Source of the DNA: Macrostomum hystrix | Taxonomy: Eukaryota; Platyhelminthes; Macrostomidae | Direction: 5' to 3' | Assembly: GCA_950097015.1 (NCBI GenBank) | Contig: CATNEN010000001.1 | Location: 7,373,001-7,437,000 of the forward strand | DNA: 64,000 nucleotides | Part shown: positions 46,328 to 59,200 of the stretch, in pieces | How positions within the stretch are numbered: the first letter of the stretch is position 1 | How the letters are laid out: every line of letters starts with the position of its first letter | Translations under genes and position numbers: made by a program | The notes under the pieces: model-generated | Databases searched by the model: none | Told to the model about the DNA's origin: nothing | The model's input: only the letters and a program-made list of their open reading frames with translations

Positions 46328-47810
46328 GGATTTCGAAGCATAGTTTCGAAAACGTTGTCTGATAACTTGCCGCCAGACCAGGGGCTAATCACACGGACTA
46401 AAAGCCAGCCATATAGAGCGCAGATTAACCTAATCACAAACACTGTTCAGATAGCAAAGAATGCTACAGGCTCTAGACTTTTGGGATCAGATAAAAATGG
46501 GGAACTACAGGCGAACAAAATCGAATAACTTTACTCGAAAATACAAGCACATTCGATTTGTCTGCTGTCGCTAAAACAATGTCGTGCATTGCGAGCCTTA
46601 GCGCCTAACTTTCGGCAAGAATTTATAAGCAAAAGCTCATTCATTTAATAGCGCATTTCTAGAAAGTAGAAAGGAATAAAAATAATGGGTGTTTTATTTA
46701 AAATAGCATTTCTGTTAAGAAGCATTGACTCGTCTAACTCAATTAATTCTAGAGACAATCAAGTTCTTAATTGATAATATCTACACAGATATCTACGCGG
46801 ATATCAAAACATCAGTCTAGTACCAAGCTTTACTTAAAAGTCCAGCTCAATTTAAGCAAGAAAATTAACGACTGGCCTAAAATTAATAGTCTCACAGATA
46901 ACCCTACTCATAAATTGAGCACAGTCAATGATTCACAGAGGGAAAGTTTTCAATCCGGATCCTGGAATACTGAGTAGAGACCATTGTTAAATTTCTATTA
47001 TACTACCTTGCGTGACCTGATGAAAGAGATGAGAAAACCCCCGAGAGAGGAGTAAGAGCCCATAGACGGGAGCAGAACAGTTAACACAAAAACTAGTGAT
47101 CGAAAAGTACCAACTGCATAGAATTTTCGGGAGACTGCCCTGAGCTCTGCTAAAGTCAATAATTTTACTTGACGGGCTTGACCAGAAACATAGCCTCACT
47201 TAGACGTCGGCTTATATATACTTTTCAGCGCGATACTTAATATATTCAGGTTTTGATGACAAGCAGCGAATTGTCTTACAGATATACACATGCAGATAAG
47301 AAATAACCAAAGCTTGGCACACTGTTCGCAAATATCATAGGTGCATCGTGAAGGTGGCATATGTTGAATGGGCAGAAGGAAAACGCTGACAAGCAGCACA
47401 GAGGATTTTAGAAATCCCAAGAGAGTAGAGAAAGAGTAGGAGAACCGATCCATTTGCTTGTCAGTATAGAAAAGAGGAAAGAACATTTGCAGGTCTGTAT
47501 GCATGGGAAACCACTGAGGGCCAATCAAATTTGATCTGAAACACTGCGAGGCCAGAGATGGGAAAATAAAATGCAAGTGAGAAAGGCTTGTCCCGCTCTA
47601 AACCACAGCAATTCCTTATATTCTAACGGAGAGCAAGAAAGAATGTAAGTGAGAGACATTAGGCTTCGCAAAAAAGATTTTAGTCCGAAAGAACATTTCA
47701 TTGTCTTCGACGTCTCTACAAGCAATAACACAGGCAGCGAATTTTTAACCGATTGTCAATCATTAAATCAAAAAGGTAAAAATATTTGAATCCGTTAAAC
47801 CTAGCTTGCG
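46328..47810. other. 5' flank of the GPCR gene, nothing recognised
   Basis: No coding exon or repeat that I can support. A 5' UTR exon of the GPCR may lie here but cannot be placed. Confidence 0.35.
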
Positions 47811-49193
47811 ATGACAATGTACAACACAACAACTGTAAAAAATTCGACGGAGCTAAAGCACAGTGAAGAACACATGGTACTTGACATGACACTACTGATC
47901 GTTCTTTCCATAGTTGGCGTTTTCGGTAATACTCTCATTATAATTTGCGTCATTGTTTACAAAAAGATGAAGAACGTCACGTCACTGTTTGTTGCGAACC
48001 TCGCTGCAGCGGATCTTCTTCTTGCTGGCCTAGTAGCACCCGGTTCTATTCGTGTTCTATGGCACCAACCAGGCATGCCAGATAGTCCATGGTGCAAACT
48101 CTTTGGAATTGCTTTGTTCTTTAGCTGCGCCGCCACAGTCAACTTCAGTGCACTAATAGCGCTCACACGCTACATAGTCATTTGTAAGTCGCACATGGTA
48201 GTGAATCTTTTCAGACACAAACGCAGCGCATTTTGGTGCATTGGGCTCTGGACGTACAGCGTGATGCAAGTAGCGATGCCTTCCATTACCCAGCTATTTC
48301 AATACAACTACAATCCAGTGATCGATGTGTGTCACCTGAACTATACTAAGCATCCAGTTGCGATAGCTGTGTACATCAACTGTTTGTGCTTCTTGCCTTG
48401 CGTTGTAATCTGTATCGCCTGCTATGCGCTAATATTTGTCGTACTCAGACGAACGAGAAAAAACCTGCAGAAACACATGGGTTCGGCAAGCACCGCATTT
48501 CTAGCTAAAAAGCTGAGCCGTGAGAGACGCGCAACCCTGCCGCTATTTATCTCGCTAGTGTCATTTTTCGTACACTGGCTACCAGTAATGATTCTATTTG
48601 GAGTGGACTCGAACTTTCAAAAGTACAATCCTCAGATTCATCGCTATCTGGGCATATTTAGCATATCGAGTGCCTGCGACAATTGGATTATTTATGGAAT
48701 TCTCAACCGCAATTTTGCGAACGGCTATCGATTAGTACTATGCTATTGGCGTCGTCTTTGGGTGGCACAACCGACCGGGAGCGGTGATAACAGACAGTCT
48801 CGACGAGTGAGCAAGGCCAACTCCCGCCAACCGTCAGATCCCGCGCATCAGAGCGGCAGCCATTATCACCATCATCATCAGCTGGCTATACCATTAGTAA
48901 GCGAAGAAGACTTCGATGATTTAAGAGGACACAATGAAGCGCACGTAGAAGAATTTAACAATGCTTGTTCTTCGTCATCCAACTCCGATTCCGATTCTGA
49001 TGCCGGAGCTGAGGACGAGTTTCAGAGAATTAACAGTCGATGCTGCAAGCGCCAGGCTTTACAACAACAGCAGCAACTGAGTCTGCGAGTGCAAAGGGAT
49101 GGTAACAGCAATACGCAGAGTTTTGAGCTGACGCCGGTGCATCAGTCATTAGTACCGCCAACATCTATTGAAGACGACGAAGACCACAATTAA
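47811..49193 (+). CDS. rhodopsin-family (class A) GPCR, intronless, melatonin/orphan-type
   Basis: 460 aa in one exon. N-terminal N-glycosylation sites (N5, N11). TM1 has GN (N40). TM2 has LAAADLL (D68). Cys95 before TM3 and Cys174 in the second extracellular loop form the usual disulfide pair. TM3 ends in TRY (aa 119-121) in place of D/ERY. TM6 has FVHWLPV (Pro258). TM7 has ACDNWIIYGILNRNF in place of NPxxY. The TM7 end resembles melatonin-receptor-like and related orphan receptors (NAIIYGLLN), so that branch is the best guess. The C-tail (aa ~315-460) is long, with Ser/Asp and His/Gln runs. There is no TM7 lysine of an opsin. Ligand unknown; it acts at the plasma membrane through G proteins. 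AATAAA is at 49411-49416. Confidence 0.88.
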   Translation: MTMYNTTTVKNSTELKHSEEHMVLDMTLLIVLSIVGVFGNTLIIICVIVYKKMKNVTSLFVANLAAADLLLAGLVAPGSIRVLWHQPGMPDSPWCKLFGIALFFSCAATVNFSALIALTRYIVICKSHMVVNLFRHKRSAFWCIGLWTYSVMQVAMPSITQLFQYNYNPVIDVCHLNYTKHPVAIAVYINCLCFLPCVVICIACYALIFVVLRRTRKNLQKHMGSASTAFLAKKLSRERRATLPLFISLVSFFVHWLPVMILFGVDSNFQKYNPQIHRYLGIFSISSACDNWIIYGILNRNFANGYRLVLCYWRRLWVAQPTGSGDNRQSRRVSKANSRQPSDPAHQSGSHYHHHHQLAIPLVSEEDFDDLRGHNEAHVEEFNNACSSSSNSDSDSDAGAEDEFQRINSRCCKRQALQQQQQLSLRVQRDGNSNTQSFELTPVHQSLVPPTSIEDDEDHN

Positions 49194-49410
49194 ATTAAGA
49201 CGGACTATGAGACAGTCAAAGCAATCTTCATAATTTCACTTAGTAAAAAGGTAAATTAACACACAATTGTTAAAAAGGACTATTTTTAAGTGTCGTGTCG
49301 TACTGTGCAACTATTCGTAAGGAAAGTTTACGAGCTTTAAAGCCCTAGATGTTGATCTTGTCACAAAACACTAGCTAAACCCCATTCGTGTCGCGTTTGG
49401 ATACAATTAA

Positions 49411-49416
49411 AATAAA
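49411..49416 (+). terminator. AATAAA polyadenylation signal of the GPCR gene
   Basis: AATAAA 218 nt after the TAA stop at 49191-49193. Confidence 0.5.
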
Positions 49417-52400
49417 AAGCTCATTCACCTAAAAATACTATTTTGATCTATGGCTCTTTATATTAAGTGTCGCCATTGTGAAATCATTGCATAGAATGAG
49501 TCAACATTTTTATCAAGATAAGCTTTCTTACTTGATTGATGTGAAGTCTATTTAACATAAATGCACTGCACAATCTTAAGGGTTATTATTTGTCATTAAA
49601 CAATACTTAATTGACAACGGAGTTGTAAAAGTTGGTTTTTTTAGATTGTTGGTCTACAGGCACAGAAAATATTTAACAGTGCAGTGGATTCGCTAAGATT
49701 TGGTCAAGAAATAAAGATAGGAAAAAATAATATAGGAACAAAACAAATAAATGTCAATAAGAAGGACGACTCATACTCGCTAGTACATTCAAAAGATCTC
49801 CTGCACACAGTAGAAAATCGATTAGAGACGTTTGATGAGGTATGAGAAGAATGACTTTGTATAAACAAGCAGGCAAAGTTTCTGACCGATTCTCATTTTG
49901 TTGCTGCTAAGTCAGAAAGAACAAGAAAATGCTTGACACGGAGAAGGGAAAATGATAATGAATCTAAGTCTGCACTGCATAAGAAGAGAAACTAACTAAA
50001 AATCAAGACACAAGAGCCCAAGTACAGTTCAGTTTAGTGAAATCTTAGAAAGGAATATGCATTATAGTCGCTACTAATCTAAAACTAAAGCAGCTTTCCT
50101 TCACAATGAAGTACAGAAACTTAAGAACTGTAGACATAGGAGAATAAAAAACTGTAAAACTGAAACTTAATCACAAGTATAAAGTATAACTGTCGATAGA
50201 GAGTTAAATACATGTATTACTCGACAACACTACTATAAGTAGTGTAAAAAGTAAAGTCAACCATAAGAGATAGACATAGATATATTGAAAAGCACGAAAG
50301 TAAAAAAATGATATTTTATTGTTTGCTTTATAAGATATGGCATTAAAATATATTTGGAAATCAGGCAAGCAGGAACAGGAAACAATTAAAACGACAGGTG
50401 TTAAAAATGACAAGGAGGAACTTCTTTATTTCTAGAGAAGAGAGCACCCAAAATGTAGTGATATGAAAATGCAAAATAAGAACAGTTGCCCAATTTCTAC
50501 TCATTTAAACCAAATTCTTAGTGAGAAAGCATTATAGATAAGTAAACTTGAAACATGAAATGACAAGAAATTTAGAAATTGTTATTTGTAATAATATCCA
50601 TTGGGCCTTTGATTTGTTGAATAATAAAATGTTATTAGTGTGCTTTTTTATAATTAAGCCAACCAATGAAAAAATTTATAGAATGTAGTTGTAAATTTTC
50701 AAAATTCAAAAAATTGATTTTGTAACCTAGATAAAAAATTGATATTTTAACCTTTCAAAACAGTATCTATAATTATTTTATATCCTTAAAAGATTCTAAA
50801 ATCACTTGAAATTTAATACTATCATTGAAATAGCTAATAATAAATAAATAAAGTGGCTAGTTCAGCTAGTATGAACTTTTACCCAAAAACTTTTTCTCAA
50901 AAGCAACAAAAAAGGCACTCATTTAAACTAGCTTTAACATAACAGATTTTGAAGTCCAAAGCAGCTATGCAAAGCTAGTCCTATTGAACTAAAATGCTAA
51001 GAAATATATATTCTTAATCTTCATCTTAGATGAATGAATTTAAGGCATGCCTAGCTAGCTATCAAAACAAAAAGTACAAACACATCCAAACAAAAAAGCT
51101 AGTTGCCTAGCCTAGTGTGCTAAATGAAATATGTTAAATGAACAATACATTGCTATATTTAGCTTATGTAGCTAGTGAGTGGCTGCTGCATAACTATCAT
51201 AACTTGGTTCAGCTGGTGAGCCATCTACAAAATTAATTTGGGCTAGGCAGGCATACTCTGAGGTTTGGATAGGCCTACAAACAAAGACCTATCTATCTAT
51301 TTTGTGCATGCATAATTATTGCATAATTATAAAATAGAAAACAGAAAATAAGAATTTCATAGCTAAAGCACTTGAAGCCCAAAAATGAATAGTAAAATCA
51401 ATAAGTCAAATAGCTCTGAAAGGTTAAGTGATAGGCCTAGTTCTAATTCGGATGAATGCCGTACAAAGTAGAAGCAACGAAAATAACATTGTAACACGTT
51501 TACAGAACGAACAAAGCTATTGGTTTTTGTCTTGTTGGCGTAAAGGGAATTTAACAGGCTGTTTTAAACCTAAAAGATACATCCACAACTGGGCCTGGAC
51601 TGTTGTTGGTTATAAAATCGATCGGAAGATTCGGATCGGAATCATGCTTGAAAAGTATTTGAAAGCAAAATTAGTCTAAGCAGAAAAACAAGGAAAATGT
51701 CATAAAAGTTAAATTAGTTAGTGCTTATTACTTTGTCTTTCGTAAGAGTTACCGAATCATATTTACTAAAAATTAAATGTCTGATTGTTTTTTATTTATT
51801 CTTTTCTTTTTTCGCTATTGGATCTGTGCTTATTCAGAAGGAAAAAGCGCTTTCGCGCAGCATTTTCGACTTTCCAACAATAATAATGTCGTGGCAGACT
51901 GGAACGTTCACATCACGCCTGTTAATCGGCCCTCACCAATACGTTACGAGGTGCAGCCTTTATTACGATCGCCAAGTTGAAGAAGACACTGCTCGACTTG
52001 GCTGACTCACCTAGTGACCGGCCCAGTTTCTTTCATCATGCAGATATCTAGCTTGTTATGCCAATCCTGCATTCTGCTATAATTTGCGTTGCCGGAAAAT
52101 TTCCCAGGGACTTCCCAAGGGTCAATTTCAAGGCCTATCTATCAATAAGTATCTCCCAACTCATGGGTGGATTCACCATCACAAAGAAGCGTATCACGCA
52201 AGACGTGATCGATTTCTGTATAGATCCAACTCACCAACTGGGAACTTTAGTTATTCGATATCTTAAAAATAAAATGTTGTTGCTGTCCCACATTATACAG
52301 AAAACCATGACATCTAAACGAATTTTCATTTTGGAAAGCTAAAATTTGCAGCAGGCAGAGCCCATGCAGGAGCGTTGTCCCGCTGAAGATCAAATATCGC

Positions 52401-52569
52401 TTACCATGAGCGCGGCCGTCCCCACTTTCTGCATGCGTGATGCCCACTGATCCTGATCTTTTAGCGATCGATACTTTTCACTACTTTAAGTATTTAAGCA
52501 AGCTTTTTTAGTAGTTGGTACACTCGATTTTACAACTTACGTAAGATAAAACCGATTCATCTAGAAATG
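49417..52569. other. intergenic AT-rich sequence
   Basis: No gene recognised. 51020-51280 has many CTAGCTAG-like words without a regular period. An ORF at 52058-52342 has no recognisable domain. Confidence 0.4.
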
Positions 52570-52964
52570 CACCTCTGTTTTCCAAAAACATCCCGAATAT
52601 AACATGCAAAAGTTTCGCATATTTATCCTGCGATAACATGTTACCGTGTTACAGTTGCATTATAATTTATTATAAATTATAAATTATGTCATTTTATATT
52701 AATGAATACTTTAAGTTTCAGCGGCCTGAAATATAAGTCTAAATACTATAGAAATGCAAAACTATAACAATTAGACATACATCACAGGACCTGCAAAGTA
52801 ACACTGACATGTAGTAACAATAAGCTAGTTACAATTTATACGTTTGCTTTCACGATTTACTTTCATAGAAGCTCGAATTCTGTAACACGGTAACATGTTA
52901 GCGCAGGGTAAATATGCGAAACCTTTGCATGTTATATTCGGTATGTTTTTGGAAAACAGCTCTC
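52570..52964. mobile_element. fold-back MITE with ~80-bp inverted repeats
   Basis: The left arm (CTGTTTTCCAAAAACATCCC, then GAATATAACATGCAAAAG... GATAACATGTTACCGTGTTA) reappears as reverse complement at the right end (GTAACACGGTAACATGTTAG ... GGTATGTTTTTGGAAAACAG). The arms are about 80 bp with few mismatches, and the interior is AT-rich. AGAAATG occurs just outside both ends (52563-52569 and 52965-52971), a candidate 7-bp target duplication. The exact termini are uncertain by a few bases. Superfamily not assigned. Confidence 0.85.
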
Positions 52965-53025
52965 AGAAATGAGGGCTTGCAGCGAATTTCTAAAAGTTTC
53001 AGTTAGAAAGAATTCAGTAATTTAA

Positions 53026-53031
53026 TTTATT
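53026..53031 (-). terminator. AATAAA polyadenylation signal of the SEC14-spectrin gene
   Basis: TTTATT on plus, i.e. AATAAA on the coding strand, about 255 nt past the stop at 53287-53289. Confidence 0.5.
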
Positions 53032-53286
53032 TGTTTGACAGTAAAACGCATTTCAACATTTCCAAAAGAAATCTTGCCTTGCTTTCTGGACAATAGAAAA
53101 ATTCAAGTGCATAATTTATAGAACAAGCTTTTGCGACAAAATATAGAGTTTATCTAATTCAATGGCGCAGTGTTTGAAACGTAAAATAATGTATGAACTG
53201 GGAGACAATTGTTAACGGGCTAACTGATTTTAGGCTTCAGGCCTTTCAATTAATTAAGTAAACGCTGCATCTATTTACAATCGCCA

Positions 53287-56200
53287 TCAGTGATGACTAT
53301 TCAAGTTGTATGTGTTGTGCAACCACATGCGATTGTCTCTTCGACGCCAGCGAAGTCGCTCAGCTGCAATTGCAGCTACTACTGCATCGACTGGTTCTTC
53401 TGGTATGGACGGTGGCGGCGGTGGCGACATCATCAACAGCGACCGGGGACTGTGTGAGCGCCCTCCGCCGCCAGCACCGGGTTGTCGATTGTCCGGCGAG
53501 GTCAGCAGGAAGTTGTCCGAGTGTCGGGATGGTCGTATGTCTCGAGTTAAGTCGTCTTCTCCTACCAGGTCGTCGAACGAATAGTTGCGAAGCACCGGAT
53601 CGGTGTCGCTCATTCTGGACATTGAATAACCGGCTGCTGCGGCCGCTTCTCCGCCAGTTAGCCGATTCCGACTTGAGTACTGAGGCAGCTTCTGATGCGG
53701 TTGATGCCTGTAACGATCGGATGTAATGTCACGAATGTCTCCAACAACTTTCTGAATGTCGATCACTTCCACAGGATAGGCGACGCCTCTTGTACTCGGA
53801 GGGTCGTCCAGCTGTAGCAGCAACAGTTTGCGCTGCCTCTGTCCGATAACATCTTCGCGGGGCCTCCCAGGAGCGTGACTGGCCAGATTTTGTTCGGATC
53901 GACTGCGAAGCATCTCTCCGGCGACTGCCGGCGGCAGGAGCTGTCGATGAGTCTGACGATGCGGAGTTTGAAACCGTCGACCTCGTCGAGCCACCGGTGC
54001 CATTTGGGCTCGATTACCGCTGTAGAACAGCGCCTCCTTCAGGTCTCTGAGCTCTCCTACTAAGTTTGACAAGGAGCGACCCATGTGAGAGCCGCTTCCC
54101 AAGGACTCATCGGTCGTTGCGGTCATTGGCGGTGGCGTGATGACCATATTCTCTAGGTATCGTCGGACTGTCTCCTCCTTTGGTAGCGACTCCAGTGAGG
54201 TGACGGCTTTTCGAGAGAACGCGTCCTCTTCCTTCCGAGCCTCTTGACGCTGATCTTCTTCGTCAAACATGTCAAAACCTCGGGCTGGTGGTCGGGCCAT
54301 CAATCGATGGTTGATGACAATAGGCTCAGGTATGACCTCTACAATTTCTGTGCCGCTGCTCGATGCCATCGAGCGTCCGGTACGCCGTCGAAAGCGGCCC
54401 CCCCGCTGCAGCTCGAGATCGTCCGCACGCTCAGGTGGAAACTGGAAACTAGGAGCGACTTTGCGAGCAACTGCGGGCGAAGCTTCGAACTCTGCTTCGT
54501 CGCTTGAACCAGCCAGACTCTGGCTTGGCTCCAGCGAAGCAAACGCCGGGTCACCGTCTGGTTCGGCTTGATTTTCGCGACCATCGAGCAGCTCGCGATA
54601 TTGACCAACTGTTATGCCTCCTTCGAGCGTTGCAGGAGTGGACGCCAGTAGCTTGCGCAGGAGGCTAGCTCTGTGCGGTGGATTATTGTGACGTTAAATT
54701 ATTGTTATCAAGAGTTTGCTAAGTTCTGCTTTGAATCATCAACAGGAACCACACTAGGAATTTCCCACACTTAAACCACACTACGTCTTTCGCAACATCG
54801 CAACAAAATCGCAACATCGTGACTTATACTCTGGTTTCAAAGAGAAACTTGCATTCTTACCTGTGGACTAGTAGTTGGGCCTCTTTTTTAATCTCCACAT
54901 CATCGATTAGTGACATCGATTCTTTGAGCTCATCCAATTGAGCCTGACTTGGACTGGGGTGCTGCAGAGAAAATGACCTAGAAATCTCCGGCCACCTGGC
55001 AACAATGGGCAGAGGCTCGTTAGACTGCAGCCGATGATTGCCTCGATGTGAGACTGGCTGAAGAAGATCCAGTGGTAGCTTTTTCAAGCAGCGCTGGTAC
55101 CATTTCAAAGTCTGAAATTTGATGGGCAAGTGCTGTTTACTTTCAGCTGCCGTTGTGACTTGTGACTGCGATTAGTTTGAATCTTGCCTTTGGCTTCTAA
55201 ATAGGAAGGAGTGCCCGATTCGACTCTTTAAGTGAATGTCTAACAGACTTTTACAAGGAGCGTCTCTTTGAGATTAATAAAAGGATTATCATCGAGATAC
55301 CAATTAGGTGTTGATGCGGTGTTTAGGGATTGGAGTGTCCTCAAGAGATTCTGAAACAAGTGGCCAAGTACATTTCCAACGACAGGGGACATACCGTCTC
55401 TAACTTACCTTTGAGCAAGCATGAAAGAAATCGCAGATTCTATCCAACTTCTCCCTAGCCGATTTGACTCGCTCACTGAAGCCTCTTTGTTTGGCCTCCA
55501 GCTGGTCGGCGAGTTGAGCGGCTTCATTTGGCTCTCTGCCCATTGAGCGTTGAGGCGCAGCCGCTGCGAGCTGACGAAGCTGCGTCACCAGTGTGCGACA
55601 TTCGCGGAGCTTAGCCGTGGATGGCTCTAGCACCTGCATACGATATTTAGCAAGTTTTAATTGACACTGGGAGGTTGTTGAAGGGAAAGAAAAGTAAGAA
55701 GGGAGCATGTGGCCCTTGAAGCTTTTTGCATCGGGAGTTAGATTTGTTGTTTAAGCCACTAAATTCCTAAGAAATTTTGAAAACAAAACAATAAATTTTG
55801 GGTGGATGTGGCGACCTACGCAGTCCAGGGACTGAACTGCTGTGACGCGGGATTTTGGAATATGTATCTGCGGCTGTACCACAAAATGTACATATGGCCC
55901 AATTGAGTCGTTTCTTCTATCTACGCTCGCAACTATCATATTGGAAAATCACAATGGCACTTAAGCCTCTAATGTTAAGAAATGGAAGCTCTAAACAAGT
56001 ATCTTTTAACAAATTCACTGAGGTATGGGATCTATGTCGTTACTTATCGCTAGGCGAAAACGGGATTGCAAAAATTTTATGGCAGGCTTCTGAAATTCTC
56101 ACTTGCAGCCGCAGCTTCTCTCTCGCATCTTCAGCCATCTGCTGATTAGCAATGTTCCGAGCATCGGCCCTCTTTAGCGCCTCCTTTCCCCACCGCTCCA

Positions 56201-59200
56201 GCCAGTCGCCCAGCTCGGCGGCCGCTCGCTTATGACCGCTGATGCGTCCGTCAACCAGTAGCCCAGCCTCGGACTGCTTCCATCTGTCTCGCAGCAGGGC
56301 TTTCAGCTCCTCCAAACGAGTCTGCAGTCGTTGCAGGCGCTCAATGTAGGACTGAAGCAGGATGTTGCCAGCCAATGGGCGCGTTTCTGGATAGTTCTTC
56401 GGATCGAGACAGGCAGTCAGCAGTTGTGCCACCTTCTCAGAGGCAGCCTCCAAGCCTAGAGCGGCGGTAACTCGTTGAAATTGATCCTGCATGCTCTGGG
56501 CTGACTCTTGTACCGCGGTCTCGTCTTGGTCGTCGCCAGCTTGTTGCGGCAGATCTGCCAAACTCTGCAGCGCGTCTGGCGCCTTGTCCGCAATGCTTGC
56601 CACCTCCAACAGGAGAGAGTCGAATGACTGCGGAAGGATTATCGATACGGTTTGAGTGGGGTGTTAATTTCGCATCAATTTGTGCCCACAGGGCCAACCC
56701 ACAAGACATGTTCACAATTCATCTTCGGGTTGTGGATCGGAGACCATTGCTCAGTAGTGCAATGCTGGCTACAGCAGTTTTTCATAGTTAATAATAATAT
56801 TAATTACAGAAGGGCTGCAGGCAATAGCACATCATTTGGTGACACTAGACCTGCAGCCAGCGAGGAGGCTCATTTCGCTTTTTCATTGTCAGGCAGTGTC
56901 ACTTTTTTTAACTCTTAATATTTAAAGATTCAAATGGTACTTTTATTTCCCCTTACCTCTAATTTGTCTATGACCCTTGTTATCGTTAGGTACAGTCGCC
57001 CGGTTAAGACTCAAATGTAACCCCACGACAAAACTAAATAAACAAGCTCAAGCTTTTGCCGACTCTTGAATTCAACTAGCAACATTTGTAGCAAGTCAGC
57101 TACAGTGCCTTGGAGGTTGGCCCTCATGGGCGTAAATTGCACGACAAGCCACCAGGCCATCTCTCCCCGATTGAATGTGGCTTTTCCGCGAAATCGAGCT
57201 CAGGGACCTTGTTACGAGAGGCAAACGCGTTAACCGATCTGCCATTCCCCTTATTATTTTCGAAAATTTGCGCAATTTTAAGATTTTTTGAAAATACACT
57301 GACGTAGGCATTACACGAAGCACTATTACATACATCCATTTATTCCACCGATAGCCAGAGCACAATCTAGAATTCGTACTTCTCAAAAGCCACTTTTTTA
57401 AAGTGAATGACACCCACCCTATAGCCACAGCTAGTGTCTTAAAACTGTAGACTAGCACGCACCACCTTGAAACATTTCATGCAATGTTTGCTCATTGTTG
57501 AATGGGTGAATGGGTCAGAGAATTGCCCGGAGAGCGCATTGTTAAATTGAACTCCGTTTTTTGACTTCTATTCTCAATGATTTTTTCTACAAACAGAAAA
57601 GCGCCACTAAAATGTAGCTAATAGGGGTAGATTTAGGCGTGTACAAATAGTAATCTTGCGCAAACGAAGAAAACAAATTAACAAAAAATCCCTTCGCTCG
57701 GGAAGAGAGTAAAACGCACAAGGAAATATGGAACAGTAACCTGGACAGCTGCAGTTCTCACTACTTCTCGGAGTAACTGGCTACTCAACTGTGAAAATGG
57801 CTAGAGAGCATAGCCCATTGTTGAGGAATGCCAACTAGCTAGAACAAGTCGGCACTTGTTCCGGCTCCGGAGAAACTTTGCAGTACAATGTGTGACGCAT
57901 TCGCTTTACTCAAAATTGGCCATTCTTTAACTAAAACTATTGCTGGACTTAATCTTTTTTATTCGTTTGTACTGCCTGAAATTAATGGTGCCCAAGTGCA
58001 ACAGCTTGAAATGCTGCATAGTAAAAATTAGTAGGAGATCAAATATATGAAATATCTAGAGGGCATTTTCATCCATGGATTTAATTGACGCTTTTAATCA
58101 AACTTAGACTTTATTTTCCATTTGGCATCAGTTATTGATATTGGCGACCAAAAAGCACAAATTTCCTTCCCCTCATAACTTTCAGCTTGTATCATCTCTC
58201 CTTTCATCTCTTCTACTCGACTTCCCTATCCTCTCTTCTCCCCTCATCTCCCCTCACCTCCCCTCACCTCCCCTCATCTCCCCTCACCTCCCCTCATCTC
58301 CCCTCATCTCCCCTCACCTCCCCTCATCTCCCCTCATCTCTCCTCATCTCCCCTCGTCTCCCCTCATCTCTCCTCATCTCCCCTTATCTCCCCTCATCTC
58401 CCCTCATCTCCCATCATCTCCCATCATCTCCCCTCATCTCCCCTCATCTCCCTCATCTCCCCTCATCTCCCCTCATCTCCCCTCACCTCCCCTCACCTCC
58501 CCTCATCTCCCCTCATCTCCCTCATCTCCCCTTATCTCCCCTCATCTCCCCTCATCTCCCCTCATCTCCCCTCATCTCCCCTCATCTCCCCTCATCTCCC
58601 CTCATCTCCCCTCATCTCCCCTCATCTCCCCTCATCTCCCCTCATCTCCCCTCATCTCCTCTCATCTCCCCTCATCTCCCCTTATTTTCCAGTGTTCTCT
58701 TACAGTTCTGAGTTTCATCCAGGCCTCGTGGTCGTAGTTCAATGAGCCGCCAAAGTCGAGCATGAGATTGGCCTTGCTCACAAACTGAAAGAGCTCTTGC
58801 GAAGTTGGCAGCAAGACACTCTGAAAAAAGAAGATCACCCAATATGTTAAAGTTATCCTTACCGCCACACAAATCAGTTAAAGTTTGCAAACCTGAAAAG
58901 ACTTGGCGTTGGGATCTGGGCCGGACTTTCTGCTCGGCAGGAACGACTTCTTTTGGTAGAGACCCAACATCTTCTGCAGGCTCTTAGATAGCTCCTTGCT
59001 GCGCGGCATCAGAACGTAGAACACTCCCACACTGCCTGGTGAGTGCGACTGCGTATTAAAATATGATGTGCGATTCAATGGTTAGAACAATAGGAATATG
59101 CTGCCCTACCTGTTAGACAGAATAAGAATCTGTTGGAGTCTATCCTAACTGTTAGGCAGCATCCTACCAGTCAGACGTGATCATATCTGTTAGACAGGAT

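Noticed and set aside
47811-49193. Opsin
   Set aside because: No retinal-binding lysine in TM7.
52058-52342. 94-codon ORF with a zinc-knuckle-like look in another frame
   Set aside because: No complete CCHC pattern in any frame.
53306-54571. Plus-strand ORFs opposite the last exon of the SEC14-spectrin gene
   Set aside because: Shadows of the minus-strand coding exon in GC-rich codons.
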